From assembly GCA_940671915.1 (NCBI GenBank), contig CALNVZ010000174.1, positions 22,738,721-22,802,720 on the forward strand: DNA of 64,000 nucleotides. Direction: 5' to 3'. The notes beneath the pieces are model-generated. The model did no database searches and was not told the DNA's origin. It saw nothing but the letters and a program-made list of their open reading frames with translations. Shown piece after piece: positions 11,321 through 24,600 of this stretch. This DNA is from Paracentrotus lividus. Its lineage: Eukaryota > Echinodermata > Echinoidea > Camarodonta > Echinidae. The first letter of the stretch is position 1. Every line of letters begins with the position of its first letter. A program made the translations under genes and the position numbers.

Positions 11321-14300
11321 CATGCATATCATAGAGTTTATATGCGCACGCGCTATGCAAACGAGACACGCCCACCAAAACCTCTACCTTTTTGCACAAT
11401 ATGCATCGCCACCGGGATCATGCATCAGTATAATACCTGCTGCATATAATGATACAAAATCATATCAGTTTGATAAGAGGGAAAAAACAGATACTGTAAA
11501 ATTCTGAAAATACTAAACTATAACTCAATACAGCATACGTTTGTGGACAAAATAATGTTATACTAGTAACATCACCAAGAGAGTGATATTAATATAATGA
11601 GACTGCTTCATCATAATAGTCACCCCCACTATATAGGCCTACCAGCCCATATCGAATATATACTAGAGAATATATACTACTTAAAAATATATACTAGAGG
11701 CTTAAGGTCAGGAAATACAAGATACAAAGACTAAAATATGGGAAGGACAACTCATTTATCAATGCACTGAGGTGTACAAGAGAATTAATGGGAGGGGGAG
11801 TCCGGACTATCATATTTGGCTGAAGACAGACATGACAGACAGACTTTGAAAGAGATGATGGGAGTGGGAGGGAGAGAGAGAAAACAAAGACATATAAACA
11901 TGAGAAGAAATAGACATATAAGAAACAGTGGGAAAAGGAGAGAGAAGAGAGAGTTGAGGGGTGGGGGGAGGATGGGGAGACGTAGACAGATGGACAGACA
12001 GACATGACAGACAGAGAAGGAAAGTGTGAGAGAGGGACTTAAAATCAAAACCATATACAATACAAAATAAAGAGTGACTTGCTAAAACTAAATAATTAAA
12101 GCTTTATTCATGTAATTTAACCCTGGGTTTGGCACATTACCATCATACTGAACGTAAATGAAATATTAAGTTTTTTTTCATAACGGATCTGAAACAAAAA
12201 GTAAATCACATTATTTTATTTACCCGAGCCAAAATAATAACCCAGACTTTCAAGGGAAACTGGTTTCTATGTTTAACGTATTTCCTTCCCTTTTTATAGT
12301 TTAACTAATATTTTGTGGTGAAATGAGAATCCATCTGGTTGTTGTTCATTAGCCATTCCCCTTTATAGGGAAACCCAGCGTTTAATTACATGAAGAAGAG
12401 GAAATGAGGAAGAAGACAAAAAGGGAGAAAAAGAAGAAAAAGAGAATATAAAGAATATAATCTTTTGTCAAAATTGGCTGAACAAAATTTGTGGCTCTTA
12501 AAGATTTTTTTTTTTTAAACAGTTTGTGAAATGTATCAGAAATATGAGAAGTATATAAATATTCAGTTCTTTATTGACCACTATTTGAGATTTTAAAACA
12601 AATTAATATCTGCATCCAAGTAGCCTTTAATAGATATGCATGCAAATACCTCTGTACTTGAAAATACCCTCTTGAAAACCAAACACCCAGAGGGCTAATG
12701 GACCACAGTGACTGATTCATGAACTCAACTCTGGAAGCCTGGAAGGGATGTGTGTTTCTTGTTCATTGCCATATCCATGATTAGGCCTATAAGGTATTTT
12801 ATCAGTCAGAAACCTCCGACAATACCCCCTCCCCCTCCGAAATGGGAACAGTTACATACAAAGTACACATTACTACAATGACACAGGGTAGGGCCCTTCA
12901 ACTTTATGCTCCATAACTGCCCCCTCTCAAAACAGACTGAGTTAAGAATAGTGTAAAACACATTTTAAAATGTTTGTAAGTAAAGGTGATGTAAGTTGAC
13001 ACCTTCTGTACATTCAATCTCTGATTTACTGTGTACATCTTAGTGGTAGAGACTATTTTTAGTAAGATATAATGTTTAATTTTTTTTATCTCCAACTTCT
13101 GCCCATAAACTAGATGCATTATGGTGCGACTTCCTCAAAAAAATATTGAAGGTAGAAAAAAAAAACTGTTTCAAATCTTTTGCTTTACACTTCATGACAC
13201 ATAATATTAGGGATGGCCACACAACAGCAAAAAGCCACTAGAACGGTTTCCACTTCACTGTATGGATGTAGTCACCCATGCATTTACAATGCAAACAATA
13301 ACCCATGCACTGCCTACTCAATAATACACAGGCAGAGGAATAGCAAAATTTTCAATAAAAAACAGCTTTCGAAATTGTCATTTGGCCAGTGGTAAATATC
13401 AATCATTTTTATTCCTAATTGGTCGGTTTCTTCCTTAGAAAATACCTCAGCAGGTGATCAACTTTTCCTGTTGAAAAAATTGATATGAAAACAACTACAG
13501 CGTGTTCAAAGTGATGCTTATGTGTGATGTGTGTTATGACTGGAATGTCTCATGATTGGAATAGATTCAGATAAGGAAAAGTGGATATCTGTAAAATGTA
13601 ACTATTTTTGAACAAAAAATGTATTGGGGTGAAAAACAAAGAACAACGTTTACCACTGGCCATTTAAGTTTTAAAATTACTCTACCCTCTCCAACACTCA
13701 GCTCTGAGCCACACCACCATGAAATAGCCTATTGTCTAGGGTGTTCCTATTGAAACATGCCCTATGGCATGTATGGAGTATTTTTCCACGGTGGTCATAT
13801 TGGATCACATACGGTAACATACCTGTCGAACCATCAGTTTTGTGCTGCCATAACTTTTTGTATAATCTACTCAATACGCCTCAATTATGTTACTATAATC
13901 TCACTTCATGTTAATACACACATAGAAAATGTTTGGTATGATTTGGTTGAATAAATCAAAGACAAAAGGACCATAAACTTGAGCTTTTATTGCATTTTCT
14001 GGTTTTGTCTGAAACTTGTAAAAGTGTTCTAGCAGCTCATTGGTAATCTGAGACACTCTTTGGGTCATATCTTTGAAATGGAACATCCAATTGTGATAAT
14101 TCAACTACCAAAATCTTTCTTTTAAAATGCTCTATCTAATAAGCCTAGCAAAAACAACTTTAAAATAACTTAAAATTTTAGTGGACATCCCTAATAATAT
14201 CTGTTTACATATTGATTTATATTGAGGCTGTTTTTGTTTTGAAAGCATATCAATTAGAAATCAGATCAGTATGTACCAGAAGAAAAAAGAAACTTTCTAT

Positions 14301-15192
14301 TGTGCTTTTATATTTAGCTCATCTGCAATTTGTCTATGTCAAAAGCAAAGGGGTTATTATGACAGTATATTGGTAGTTAAAAAGTTGAAAATTCAGATTT
14401 ATAGACAGCATTTATATTACTTTATGGTGTTGACCTAGAAAGGGAATCAAATACCTTTTGAACTCTTATCAGGAAACTGTCTTGTGTTTACCAGAGGAAA
14501 TTCATCCTCTGTATAAGGAAGTCTGGCTCGTCCGATCAACACAACACCTAGACTAAAAAATAACCCCTAGGTTGATTTGATCACAGGCTTTTACAGGCCT
14601 ATGGTATTCCCCATGAGTTTCTAAATAACATTGTAGGAAGTGGTAAAAGTTGTTTTACATACAATTTTGCCGTCTTTTGCATTAGAGTTAGTATTTTTCA
14701 TAATTTTGGGTAGAAATATCATTGTTTTTCAGCTTTGTTTATGCTGACTTTTTGTAAATCTACATGTCATGGCATTTCACTCCTAAATGTAAATGTAAAT
14801 ATTCTTAAAGATTTTAAGCATTTCTGTTGTTAGTTTATAAAGTATACCAAAGCATACAAGATGTGCTTCATGTACAGCTATGCCTCACAAGTTACATGCC
14901 AAGTAAAAATTCCGCCCATATTCTCAGAAAATTTTCCGCCCACATTCTCAAATAATTTAAAGACCCCATGGGGTTGCTGAGTATAAAGCCTATAAATCCA
15001 CAAATTATGAGAAGAGATCTTGATTGTTTTCCCCCGTTGCCCATTTGTAAGTTATGTAGGGAATATTGTAGACGTGCAGATAGGAACAGAATATAGCAAA
15101 TCTTTAATAGGAGAGCAACATTTTTATTAAGACAAAGATAAATAAAAATAGGCAAGAGAAAGGGAGGGTGGGGTAGTCTCAAAGAGAATATA

Positions 15193-15245
15193 ATGCAGTC
15201 ATAGAGATGTATATTGTTATAATATATACATCTCTATGAATGCAG
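15193..15245. repeat. 41-base palindrome flanked by a 6-base direct repeat
   Basis: A perfect 16-base inverted repeat (TCATAGAGATGTATAT and its complement) with a 9-base loop spans 15199-15239. It is bracketed by ATGCAG at 15193-15198 and again at 15240-15245. The direct repeat looks like a target-site duplication, suggesting a minute foldback insertion. Confidence 0.75.
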
Positions 15246-17752
15246 TTCACTTATCAATTTACAGCTGTAAATCATGACTATGAGGTCAAATACACCCACT
15301 CGTCATTCACCCTCTCTCATATGATTCCACGCATCATCCGTAATCGACTTCAAACTTTAGACTTTAGATTAGTAAAATAACATGACAGGTTTTAATCATA
15401 TAGTTATATTTAAGTAAATAAAATGTATAAAGACTTAGAGACATTTGCATGTGTTTAAAATTTGGGACTGGGAGAAGTGCCTTTTCATTTATGAAATCTT
15501 GTTGTATCTGAGCTTTGCTTGTTATAACGAAAATAGAATGTATACGGCAAGACTCAAACCTGAATTTCAGATCCCTCAAATCAACTGGAGAAGTTTGGAT
15601 AATGACTGTAAAAATTTTATTTCAAAAGAAATAGAGTTTTGGATTACTTCTTTCAGGTGCTGGATTGCCCAAAATATGTTGTATTTGTACCCTGCTTGAT
15701 TTCCTGAGATCACACAACACAAAAATACACAAGTACAACTGTTTTAATGCAATCTTCTTTCTTAATAAAGATTTTAATGCTTCCACTTTATAACAATTTG
15801 TTTACTTCAAAATGATATGGACATTTCTTTAAAGACAATTAATAAATTGTTAATTTTCTTGTACCTCTACAGACAATATTTGACATGTACATTGTAGATG
15901 CTATATGAACTCAGCTTCATTCCACCAGCTCAAGAAAAACCATTCTCACAAGCGATATCAACATAAAAGTTCTATAATATGCAAAGGTACAAATATAGGT
16001 CATAAAATTATAAAGCATGCTTCCTTCCAAGTGTGAACTTGTAAAGTGTCTAGATGTACATGTATATCTAATATAAAAGTAATATTTCCTTGTTTTTCTT
16101 TTATTAATATGATAAAATCATGTATGGATTATGCTTTATGCATTAATTTTATGTGCTTTTGACTTCATTTGAAAGTAAACATATGCTATAAACAATTCAA
16201 TGTCTGGTGCTTCAGAAATGAATATATTAATATTTCTTTTCCAGTGAAATATTCATGTACTTTCAACTTTTTTCAGGTTCAAGTTATCTTCTGATAATAC
16301 ATTCAACTTCATGAAGAACACACATACATTTATGAGATAAAGTTTCAATTTGTCTTGGTCAGAGTTATAAAAAAAACAAAAAACAAACAAACAAACATAT
16401 CATTGCAACACAAGCAGCTGTTATACTAATCTAGAATAATTAAGTTAATGACATTGTGGTCCCAAATTTCCTAATGAAACAAAAGAATGCATATTGATTT
16501 ACAAATCGTCTTCTCAAATTAACACAAAAAAATAGACAACACATGTATCGAGTTAATCAATGTAGGGATACATATAATTTATAATCTATTTTCTTTTGAC
16601 AATATGAATAAAGATTTGATTAGAAATTTCCAGTTTTTCACAAAATTTAGACTTTTCTTTAATTATGCCAGCAAATTTTCAAATTAAACAAAATCTATGA
16701 GGCATAGTCTAAAATCTACCAGAACTAGCCAACATGAAATTATTAATTATCTGGTCAGTTTTTATCAGAAAAAGGATAATAATATAGGTTGCTTTTGAAA
16801 TACTTAAAATCAAATTACCCACTCCTGAGCAATTTAATCAGATTAAAAAGTACTCAATGTTACAAATCACTTATTAAAAAAAAACTCCCAGTATTGAATT
16901 ATAAACATGACAGCTTTATACACAAATCTTTATTATTTACAATGCATTTCAGGATTGAAAGTAGAAATCCAAATACAATTACCTGTAGTGCACATTTAGG
17001 GGATAGCCAATAAACAAAAAAGCAAGCTTCAAGCAAGCACAATCCTTTTGAAAATGTTAAATAAGCTTCTAAAACATGTAGGTCTATATTATTTCAAATC
17101 ATTTATCAATCATAAATATTCTTTCATAAGAAATACCAGAAATACCAGCTTTGGTACCAATCAAGTGAACAATATAAGAATAACTTGGAGTACTTGCGAA
17201 TAACGAGGTTAAAATACTCACAGATTATCTTTGAAAAATTGATAAAGAAATAAATTGTGTACCTAGTAAATCTACATATGATATTACAATGGCTTATAAC
17301 CCCGGAAACAAACTGATGTACACAACGCATATGTGTAAATAGTATATACAGAATATAAGATTTTGTTTTAGTTTTGATACACAATAACTAGTACTTTGGT
17401 TACAATTATGTTCACTGCATACAGTGTAAATGTACTGCAGTGAAATTGTCTATAAATTGGGTGCTAATGGCAATATATGTAACAACCACATTGTCTAGTT
17501 GTAATAGACTAAACTACGGGTAGACCTCATTTACATAGCATATTATGCTGGTATAATGGAAATTAATTGATATATGACACATGCATACACGCCATATATA
17601 TAGAGAGAGAGAGGCTAAAAAAATTATACTTGGAGTATACAGGAAGCAATATTCTTTTAAAATGAAAGAAGTTAAAAATTACCCGGTACAACTTCACTTT
17701 TCAAGAATAGAGTGAATGTTAATAAATTTTCATGATATTTTTGTATGTTGCT

Positions 17753-18512
17753 ATATGGGCAGTTCCAAGGTAACGGAGTGACATTCAGAAGCAACATTTC
17801 AGCATTCAAACAAGTTTATCATCCATACTTTCATCTTTATGTACAAAGAAATGGTTCATGACCATAGCTGATGGTACCCTCTTTTCAAAATGATAATTTT
17901 TTTTATAGTGATCCTCTTAATTAATGAGATATGAATGTTCATAATCATGGTTACGGAGTGACGCAAAACGGACATGCATATTTGAGCAGAAAACAATTTG
18001 CTTAAACTCTGGGAAATTTAAATGGCTATCACAATTTTGAGTTATTAATTGGATTTTATGTTATTCTAGGTATAATATGCCACCTTGCATAAAAAAATTG
18101 GTTGAATATTTTGTTAATTATGACTTAAAACTTGAACCCATGTCCGGTTACGGAGTGACATCTGGTTTCCCAGTCTTTTTCGTGAGGAGAAATGCATCAT
18201 AAAGAAATATTAATACCAAAGTTTGTTGGAGTAGTCCATGATAATTACATGAAGCCAAAAAAATTGGCAAAAAATGATGAGATATAAGAATTAGAGGCAT
18301 TCAAAGCCCCATAGTCCCATACGTGCAAATTTGGGTTTGATCAATTATTCAGTGCAAGAATACTGAATCGCAAATTTTTTAAAGCTTAAATGATTGGTTG
18401 TATTGTAAAGAAGCCTTTGTGGTAATTTCAGATCCTAATTTGCATTTTCAAAGGCACAGCAGCACATTAAAATTTCAGCTCCATGTCCTGTTTTGCTTGG
18501 AACTGCCCATAT
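17753..18512. mobile_element. Non-autonomous DNA transposon with ATATGGGCAGTTCCAAG inverted ends
   Basis: ATATGGGCAGTTCCAAG at 17753 is matched by its inverted copy ending at 18512, giving an element of about 760 bases. The word GGTTACGGAGTGAC (one copy with GGTA) occurs at 17769, 17949 and 18146, like subterminal binding repeats. No transposase frame is present. Flanking TA/ATAT makes the exact target duplication ambiguous. Confidence 0.75.
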
Positions 18513-20962
18513 GTTAAAATATCATTGTGTTAAGAATGATAAAATAAATACAAAGTATCTCAGGATGGAATACGTATTATACCACAATCTGGTTGGTTTA
18601 ACAATGACTCAAATGAAACTGACGTAGATCCGTGCACAAGTGCAATTGTGGGTAATTTGAACAACATTGTTGTTGTGAGTCCTTTCTTTTTTTTGTCATA
18701 TCACCACTTGAATTGGTCATAAAGGCCCCTACATTGTATATATACCCAAACATCATCATTCATTTATACAAAAACATATTTGAAATGCCATGGCACTTTA
18801 AACCTGAAAAAATGTCAAAATATTGTATTTATTGCAAGCCCAGAAACTGCCACCTGTTATTAACAACATCAGTTAATTGTCTACAATGAGATGTCAGTTT
18901 AATGGCAAAAACACATTTCATGTTTGAAATATTTCTTAATAAAACAACAACAGATTTATAAACCAATGAAGACTTTTAGACTGCCACTCTGCATCTATTA
19001 CAGTAAGGTACCATGATATGGTTTAACACATTCATATGACACTATTACCCTCTTCAGTAAACGATGGTGATGTAAAAGGTTTTGGAAAAAACCCAACAAA
19101 AACAAGTCCATGAATGAAAAGGTATGCTTCATAATGTATGCTTCTGTGGTTTGGCAAAACGGGCAAAACGGGCAAAAGGATATTGTTTGTCCTTTATTAG
19201 CTGGGATATGAAATATAAAGTGTATAATCTTGCTCACAGATTAAAAAACCTTGAACTAATCATTGTATAAAGAAAAACAGTTACAATTGAAGTGTACCTT
19301 TAATCTAATTCATATCAATTACACAAAAATGTTCATGAATGCGAATTTTAATTTTCTGTAAAGTTGCAAATCAATCAATGAAAGCTGGTTTAACTTGCCA
19401 ATACATAAAACAAACATCTATCTATAATGGCGAGAGGCTACAATTAAATTTAAGACATTTGGAGACACACTGTATTATTGTTTCAAAGCATTTTTTGTCT
19501 TCGAATGTTCTTCATACAGTTTGCACTACATGTATATTTGTATTGTTTTGCTCTCTGTGAATGCTCAATATGTGGGCATAGTAAGCAAATAGTGAACTTT
19601 ATCTCAACTGTCAAAATAAATGCCCAAGCATCATGCAAGGTCAGGAAATATCAATATTGCTGGTCAATGAATCCCTGGACATTTATAAGCCTTAAATCTA
19701 TTGCAGAAATTTAGGAGGCTACAATGTATTTACCAGTACGGGATCCACGAAAAAAGGAGGGGGGGCCGATAGGGGGTGCCGCTGATGAAATTTTCTTCTT
19801 TTTTTTTATAAAGTCAATGAGTGGTTATCAAATCATGGGGGGGGGGGGTGTCCCCAGCCTAGAACTGCAACTGTATTTACAAATGGATTTGCAACAGAAG
19901 GATTGTTTATACCATAACATGTACACATGTATTCAATTTCTTTGAGAACATCACAGGTATGATACTTGGGAAACACAGGATTGTTGCAGCCTCAGAGGTG
20001 TACAATGACAATAAGATAGTAGTCTTGGGGAAACTTAACATCCATCACTATACGTATCAAGTACTATTTCTGATCTTTGGGAAATTCAGACATCTACCAC
20101 ATAGCTTCACACATATGCCGGCTATACAATACAAAACACATGGACATGATCTCGCACCGCATGTATACATGTAGATGACTGTGGTTTTAATCTACCATTT
20201 GGACAGTATCTTGGCACATGTACAATTTAAGAAAAGGCATAACTGCACTAACAATATATGCAAAGAATTTAATAAACATGTTTATAACAAAATGCCTCTT
20301 CTATAGTTTCAATCAATATCACAAGAAATTTCCAATGTGGAAACAACTTGTACAATAAATGAAATGAAAAATGATTTTCTGAGATTCACAGGTTGCACAG
20401 AGTTACATGTACATGTGGATTGCAAAGTTCTTGGCTCAATAGACATTATGATGTATCAAATGTGATACCAAAACTATGTAATTATTCAAGAGGAAGTAAT
20501 GCACTAATGGGAACTACTTTCACTATTAATTTAATGCAATTTTTAGGGGAAATGCTAAATATTTCCCCATGTGTACATTTAGTTTGCACATCCTTCTGGT
20601 TTATGGAGTTTCTGAACGTACTCAAATTACAACAATGACAATGTTATGTGTACATGCATGGTACATGGGTAAGGAATTCACAGTACTGAAGATGATATAC
20701 TGTATGTAGAGGAAACAGACCTAGATCTGACTGTAGGTTAATATGCCTACACTGTATATTTTTTATGGATTAACTTCTCAGTAAAGTCAGCATGGTGTTT
20801 GTTTACAGGCCAATCTGATTTTATATAAAGGAACATTCAGACATTTTAAAATAAAACTATTTTAATGCTATGTTTTGTTTCTATCCCTATCTATTACTAT
20901 GTACAATGTACTGTAAGATTCAATTTATATTAGTGTTAAAACAACACAAAGAACTTTAAAGA

Positions 20963-21670
20963 TCATTTTGGATCTACACCACTGAATCCCCTTTTATTTG
21001 GGGGTACCAAATGCAAGGGTAGGTCGTTGGGAAGTTCATGGCCCTCCAATTTGACATTGACTAGATGACATGACAAAGCAAACTCCTCTCTATCAAACAT
21101 ACCATCACGGTCTACATCAGACAGCTTCCATACCTTACCAAGGACTGTGTTGGGTAACATGGACTTGATCATGTGTGTCTTGGCCACGGTACCAGAAATC
21201 TTACCATTGATGGGTCCTAGACTATTGAAGATCTTCTCGTATTCATCCATCTTATCCTGCACGACCCACTCCTGGATCTCGAACTTGCCGAAGTCTGCAC
21301 CCTCTCCGTACCCCATGCCGAACGGTCCCTCCTGTTCTGTGTTGAAAGCTCCGCCCCTGATGAGCTGTTTCTTGTCCAAACTCTCCTCAGTGGGGATCAT
21401 CTCCATGAGACGGGTCATGTCACTACCTAACATGTTATCCACCTTCCTGATCATCTGTGGTTTGAGGGTGTGGAACTTGGTGAAGTCCATATCCTTCAAG
21501 ACTTCCCGCATGCGGCTGAGAGAGGGGAAGTCTCCTGGTGAGATCTGGTAGGTACGTTCTACCTCCTTGTAAACATCAGGTAGGTTGTTGATCAGCTCTT
21601 TCTTCTTGGCATCCTTGCCAAACATGGACGGCATCTCACGTTTCAGTATGCTCATGACATAGGCATGGAC
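20963..21670 (-). CDS. EHD: EHD last coding exon: helical domain and EH domain
   Basis: The open frame of 235 residues plus stop follows acceptor CATGTAG and starts VHAYVMSILKREMPSMFGK. Early features are KKKELINNL, QISPGDFPSLSRM and KGGAF-like RGGAFNTEQ. A linker (GPFGMGYGEGADFGKF) leads to the EH domain. This shows NGKISG, KSMLPNTVLGKVWKLSDVD, and an EF-hand loop DVDRDGMFDREEF with the acidic calcium ligands. Trp in KVWKL is the NPF-pocket residue. The end, KLEGHELPNDLPLHLVPPNKR, is near-universal in EHDs. There are no frameshifts. Confidence 0.97.
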   Translation of the reverse strand, partial: VHAYVMSILKREMPSMFGKDAKKKELINNLPDVYKEVERTYQISPGDFPSLSRMREVLKDMDFTKFHTLKPQMIRKVDNMLGSDMTRLMEMIPTEESLDKKQLIRGGAFNTEQEGPFGMGYGEGADFGKFEIQEWVVQDKMDEYEKIFNSLGPINGKISGTVAKTHMIKSMLPNTVLGKVWKLSDVDRDGMFDREEFALSCHLVNVKLEGHELPNDLPLHLVPPNKRGFSGVDPK

Positions 21671-24600
21671 CTACATGTACAACGAAAAATAGAAAATGAA
21701 AATGAAAGTCTAAATTATTGAATCAGAATTTCAAACAAGTTACCAAAGAAGAGTTCCACATGACATTAGCTCCTGTGACAATTCACTGTGGTCAATCCTA
21801 ACTAAAGTCAGTCATGGAATCAACCCTTACTCTTAAGTTCTCTAAACCTAACATACCTATCGACCCGAACCCAACATCTTAGACAAAATTAAGCCTAGAG
21901 CAATTGTCTTTGGAGCAAATTTTGTATTGTTCACCTAAAGAAGATAGAATATTCATGTAGCACTGGAGTTATTAACAACAAGTTGGTAACAAAAAAAGAT
22001 GAAAGGAGATGAAAGTTGTTGAGAGGAAGAAAATGAAGAAACTGAAAAGAAGGGGGGAAATGTGAAATGAGTAAAGTCATAAATGTCAACATAAAATATA
22101 CATATATGTACTTAAGACAATCCTTGTAATTAATGGAGTCTCGCTCTGTGTTTGTTTATGGTGGGAAACTAATTTCTTAGGTTTGTGGATAATGAATATA
22201 TCTTTCTTTTTCATTCTTACTTCTCTCTCCCTCTCTCTTTGCACTTAGCTTGTATGTACATGTAGTTGAACCAAGGAGTTTTTGTAAATTTAAAAAGTGA
22301 AAACTTGTACTGTTGTGGGAAAGGTGAAGAACAATTACTGTGAGCTTTCAAAAACTTGTTACTAAGAGTATAGACACATTTTATAGTTAAAAATCATCCT
22401 ATTTTTCTTAAAGATCGCTCTTTAAATGCCCCTTTAATTAGCTCAAATATTCATTTGTGTGTAGTCCCATAAATGCAATGATCTGCACATAGATTGAGCT
22501 GATTAGTGATTTCATATCATTTTAGTAATTCCAAAACCTTACAGCACACGCCAATTCTTGGATGCGTTAAAATTAACCTTCCCATTCACTTTGTACATGT
22601 ATACTCAGCCCGCATAGCTTTGTTAACTGTCACAATTTTGATTCAGATTTACATGAAACCCTGTTAATTAATTACATTTTCTTGTGGATGTACTTTATGT
22701 ACTCTTACGAACTTTTGTATACCCATTTGTAATTCTCTCTCTCTCTCTCGATCTCTCCCCCTATGTTCTCCATCTTCTCTCTCTCCCTCTCCCTCTCTTT
22801 CAATCTATTTTGTATGCTCTATAAGGGAGATTTCTTACACTTGTTTACACCTTTCTCGAGTTACTCTTGTACGAAATAATTCACACAAGGTTCTCTCACA
22901 ATGTATATAGTTTTACACCTGTGTATTTTAAATGATATCTTATACCAGTTTCAACTGATAGTACAGATACTTAAGTTGTTCTTGAGTTTACTCTCCTTAA
23001 CTATGTACTGATTAATTCCCTGCTCTTTGTACACCTCTTACATCCCTTCCTCTTATCTTCTCCCTCTCTTTCTCCCCCCCCCCCCCTCTTTCTCTATCTC
23101 TCTCTCTCTCCATTTTTCACCCTTTTTATTCCTCTTTCTTCTTCTGCCCTTTTTCTCTCCTTTCTCTCTTCAGGGATTTTGTTTGGTATTACTTGCTCTT
23201 TTGTTGCATTGTCTTACTTATAATACTGAACATTACACATATAAACTTTTGACTCACAGCTCAGGTATTACTTTTTCTTGTTAACTTTATTGATGACTGT
23301 GCCCTTAACGTTTAGCTGTGTTAATATGAATTTCTTTATTTTTTTCTAAGTTGACTAGACCCTCTATGTTTAATTGTCTTTGCAATCTGTTTATGTAATG
23401 TTGTTAACTTTTATTTGAACCTATCTTGTTATTTGTGCAATAAGTATCACCTATGTGTATGTATTGCATCTTTTGATGTACCCAAGACAATTATCGGTCT
23501 TTGGCTGTTTGTCTTTGGCTTTTTGTGTATGATGAACAGTAAAATCCTATTATTATTATTATTGAGACTGTCACAGTTCCTAATATTAACACACTAGTTT
23601 ATGTGGTGTTTTTTTTTTTTTTTTTTTTTTTTTTAAGTACTTCAGGTATATTTGTATTCAGGATACTGTACATATTGTCTACTTGTGAATACAGTTCATA
23701 ACCGTGACAGAAATATTTTCTTTCGTTTTTACTTCCTCTACATGTAAAATAGAAAGTGTGCATTTCAGAAAAGAAAATACATACTAAGCACTATGACTCT
23801 GATAGTGTACATGGCAAACATCAGTCCTATTAAAGTATTGAAATTATATTCAGTTGAATAAAGTTTCAAGTATCAGTTTCAGATAGCTTACACGTATGTA
23901 CATGTACATGCCTGTGGGCCTTGAATAATTTCAAAATTAAGTTACATTTGAATACATTTTTTTACTGTAAGATTTATAATCAATGTCACTTTTGCATTTT
24001 ATGAAAAGTAGATCGATAGGCCTAAATGTACATGTATGTATGTGTATGTATAGGGTTCTTATAGCTGTCAAACTAGACTAACCTCTGTGTTTTATCATTC
24101 GTAAAAAATAAAACATGAATAAATAAATAATAAATGAATAAATGGTTTTGTTATAGTTTGTGAACAGATTACATTACTTAACGGTCCCATCAGTGCCAGT
24201 TTAAGTTTATCACATACATGTATATACATTGTATGGTTCATGGAAGTAAGTATACATTTAAAGCCTTATTTCAACTAAATGAGAGTTGGCACTCTCATCA
24301 AGACAGTTGTTTGGACTCTACCAACTGCGCCATACATGTATGCCAGTCAAAATTGATTTATGTGCCATCAATGAATGGGAAAGTATTCAATGAATACACA
24401 GGAACGACAATGTTTGCATCCACAAATCTAATGACTCAATGATGAACTTGGCAAAAAGTTGTTGTGAAATAAATTCAGACAAATCAGCAAAAAAAGTAAC
24501 ATTGCCAACATATATTTGCAAAAATATCAAAAAAAAATGATGAAGGTGGAATGTACAGTGTACAGGTAGAGGATTCTGTCGTGAAATGAAAAGTCATACT

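Larger units (their letters stand above)
10480..20962. other. Intergenic region between SelL 5' end and EHD 3' end
   Basis: No exon with splice support and no recognisable protein was found. The region holds a purine-rich GACAGACA-type simple repeat (about 11820-12030), a small palindromic insertion at 15193-15245, a terminal-inverted-repeat element at 17753-18512, and AT-rich filler. A CAAA simple repeat sits at about 16375-16400. Confidence 0.55.

Noticed and set aside
11785-12060. Overlapping ORFs of 91-103 residues on the minus strand and 63 on the plus strand
   Set aside because: They lie over purine/pyrimidine simple repeat, and both strands are open only because of low complexity.
21147-21551. 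134-residue plus-strand ORF
   Set aside because: Antisense shadow of the intact EHD exon.
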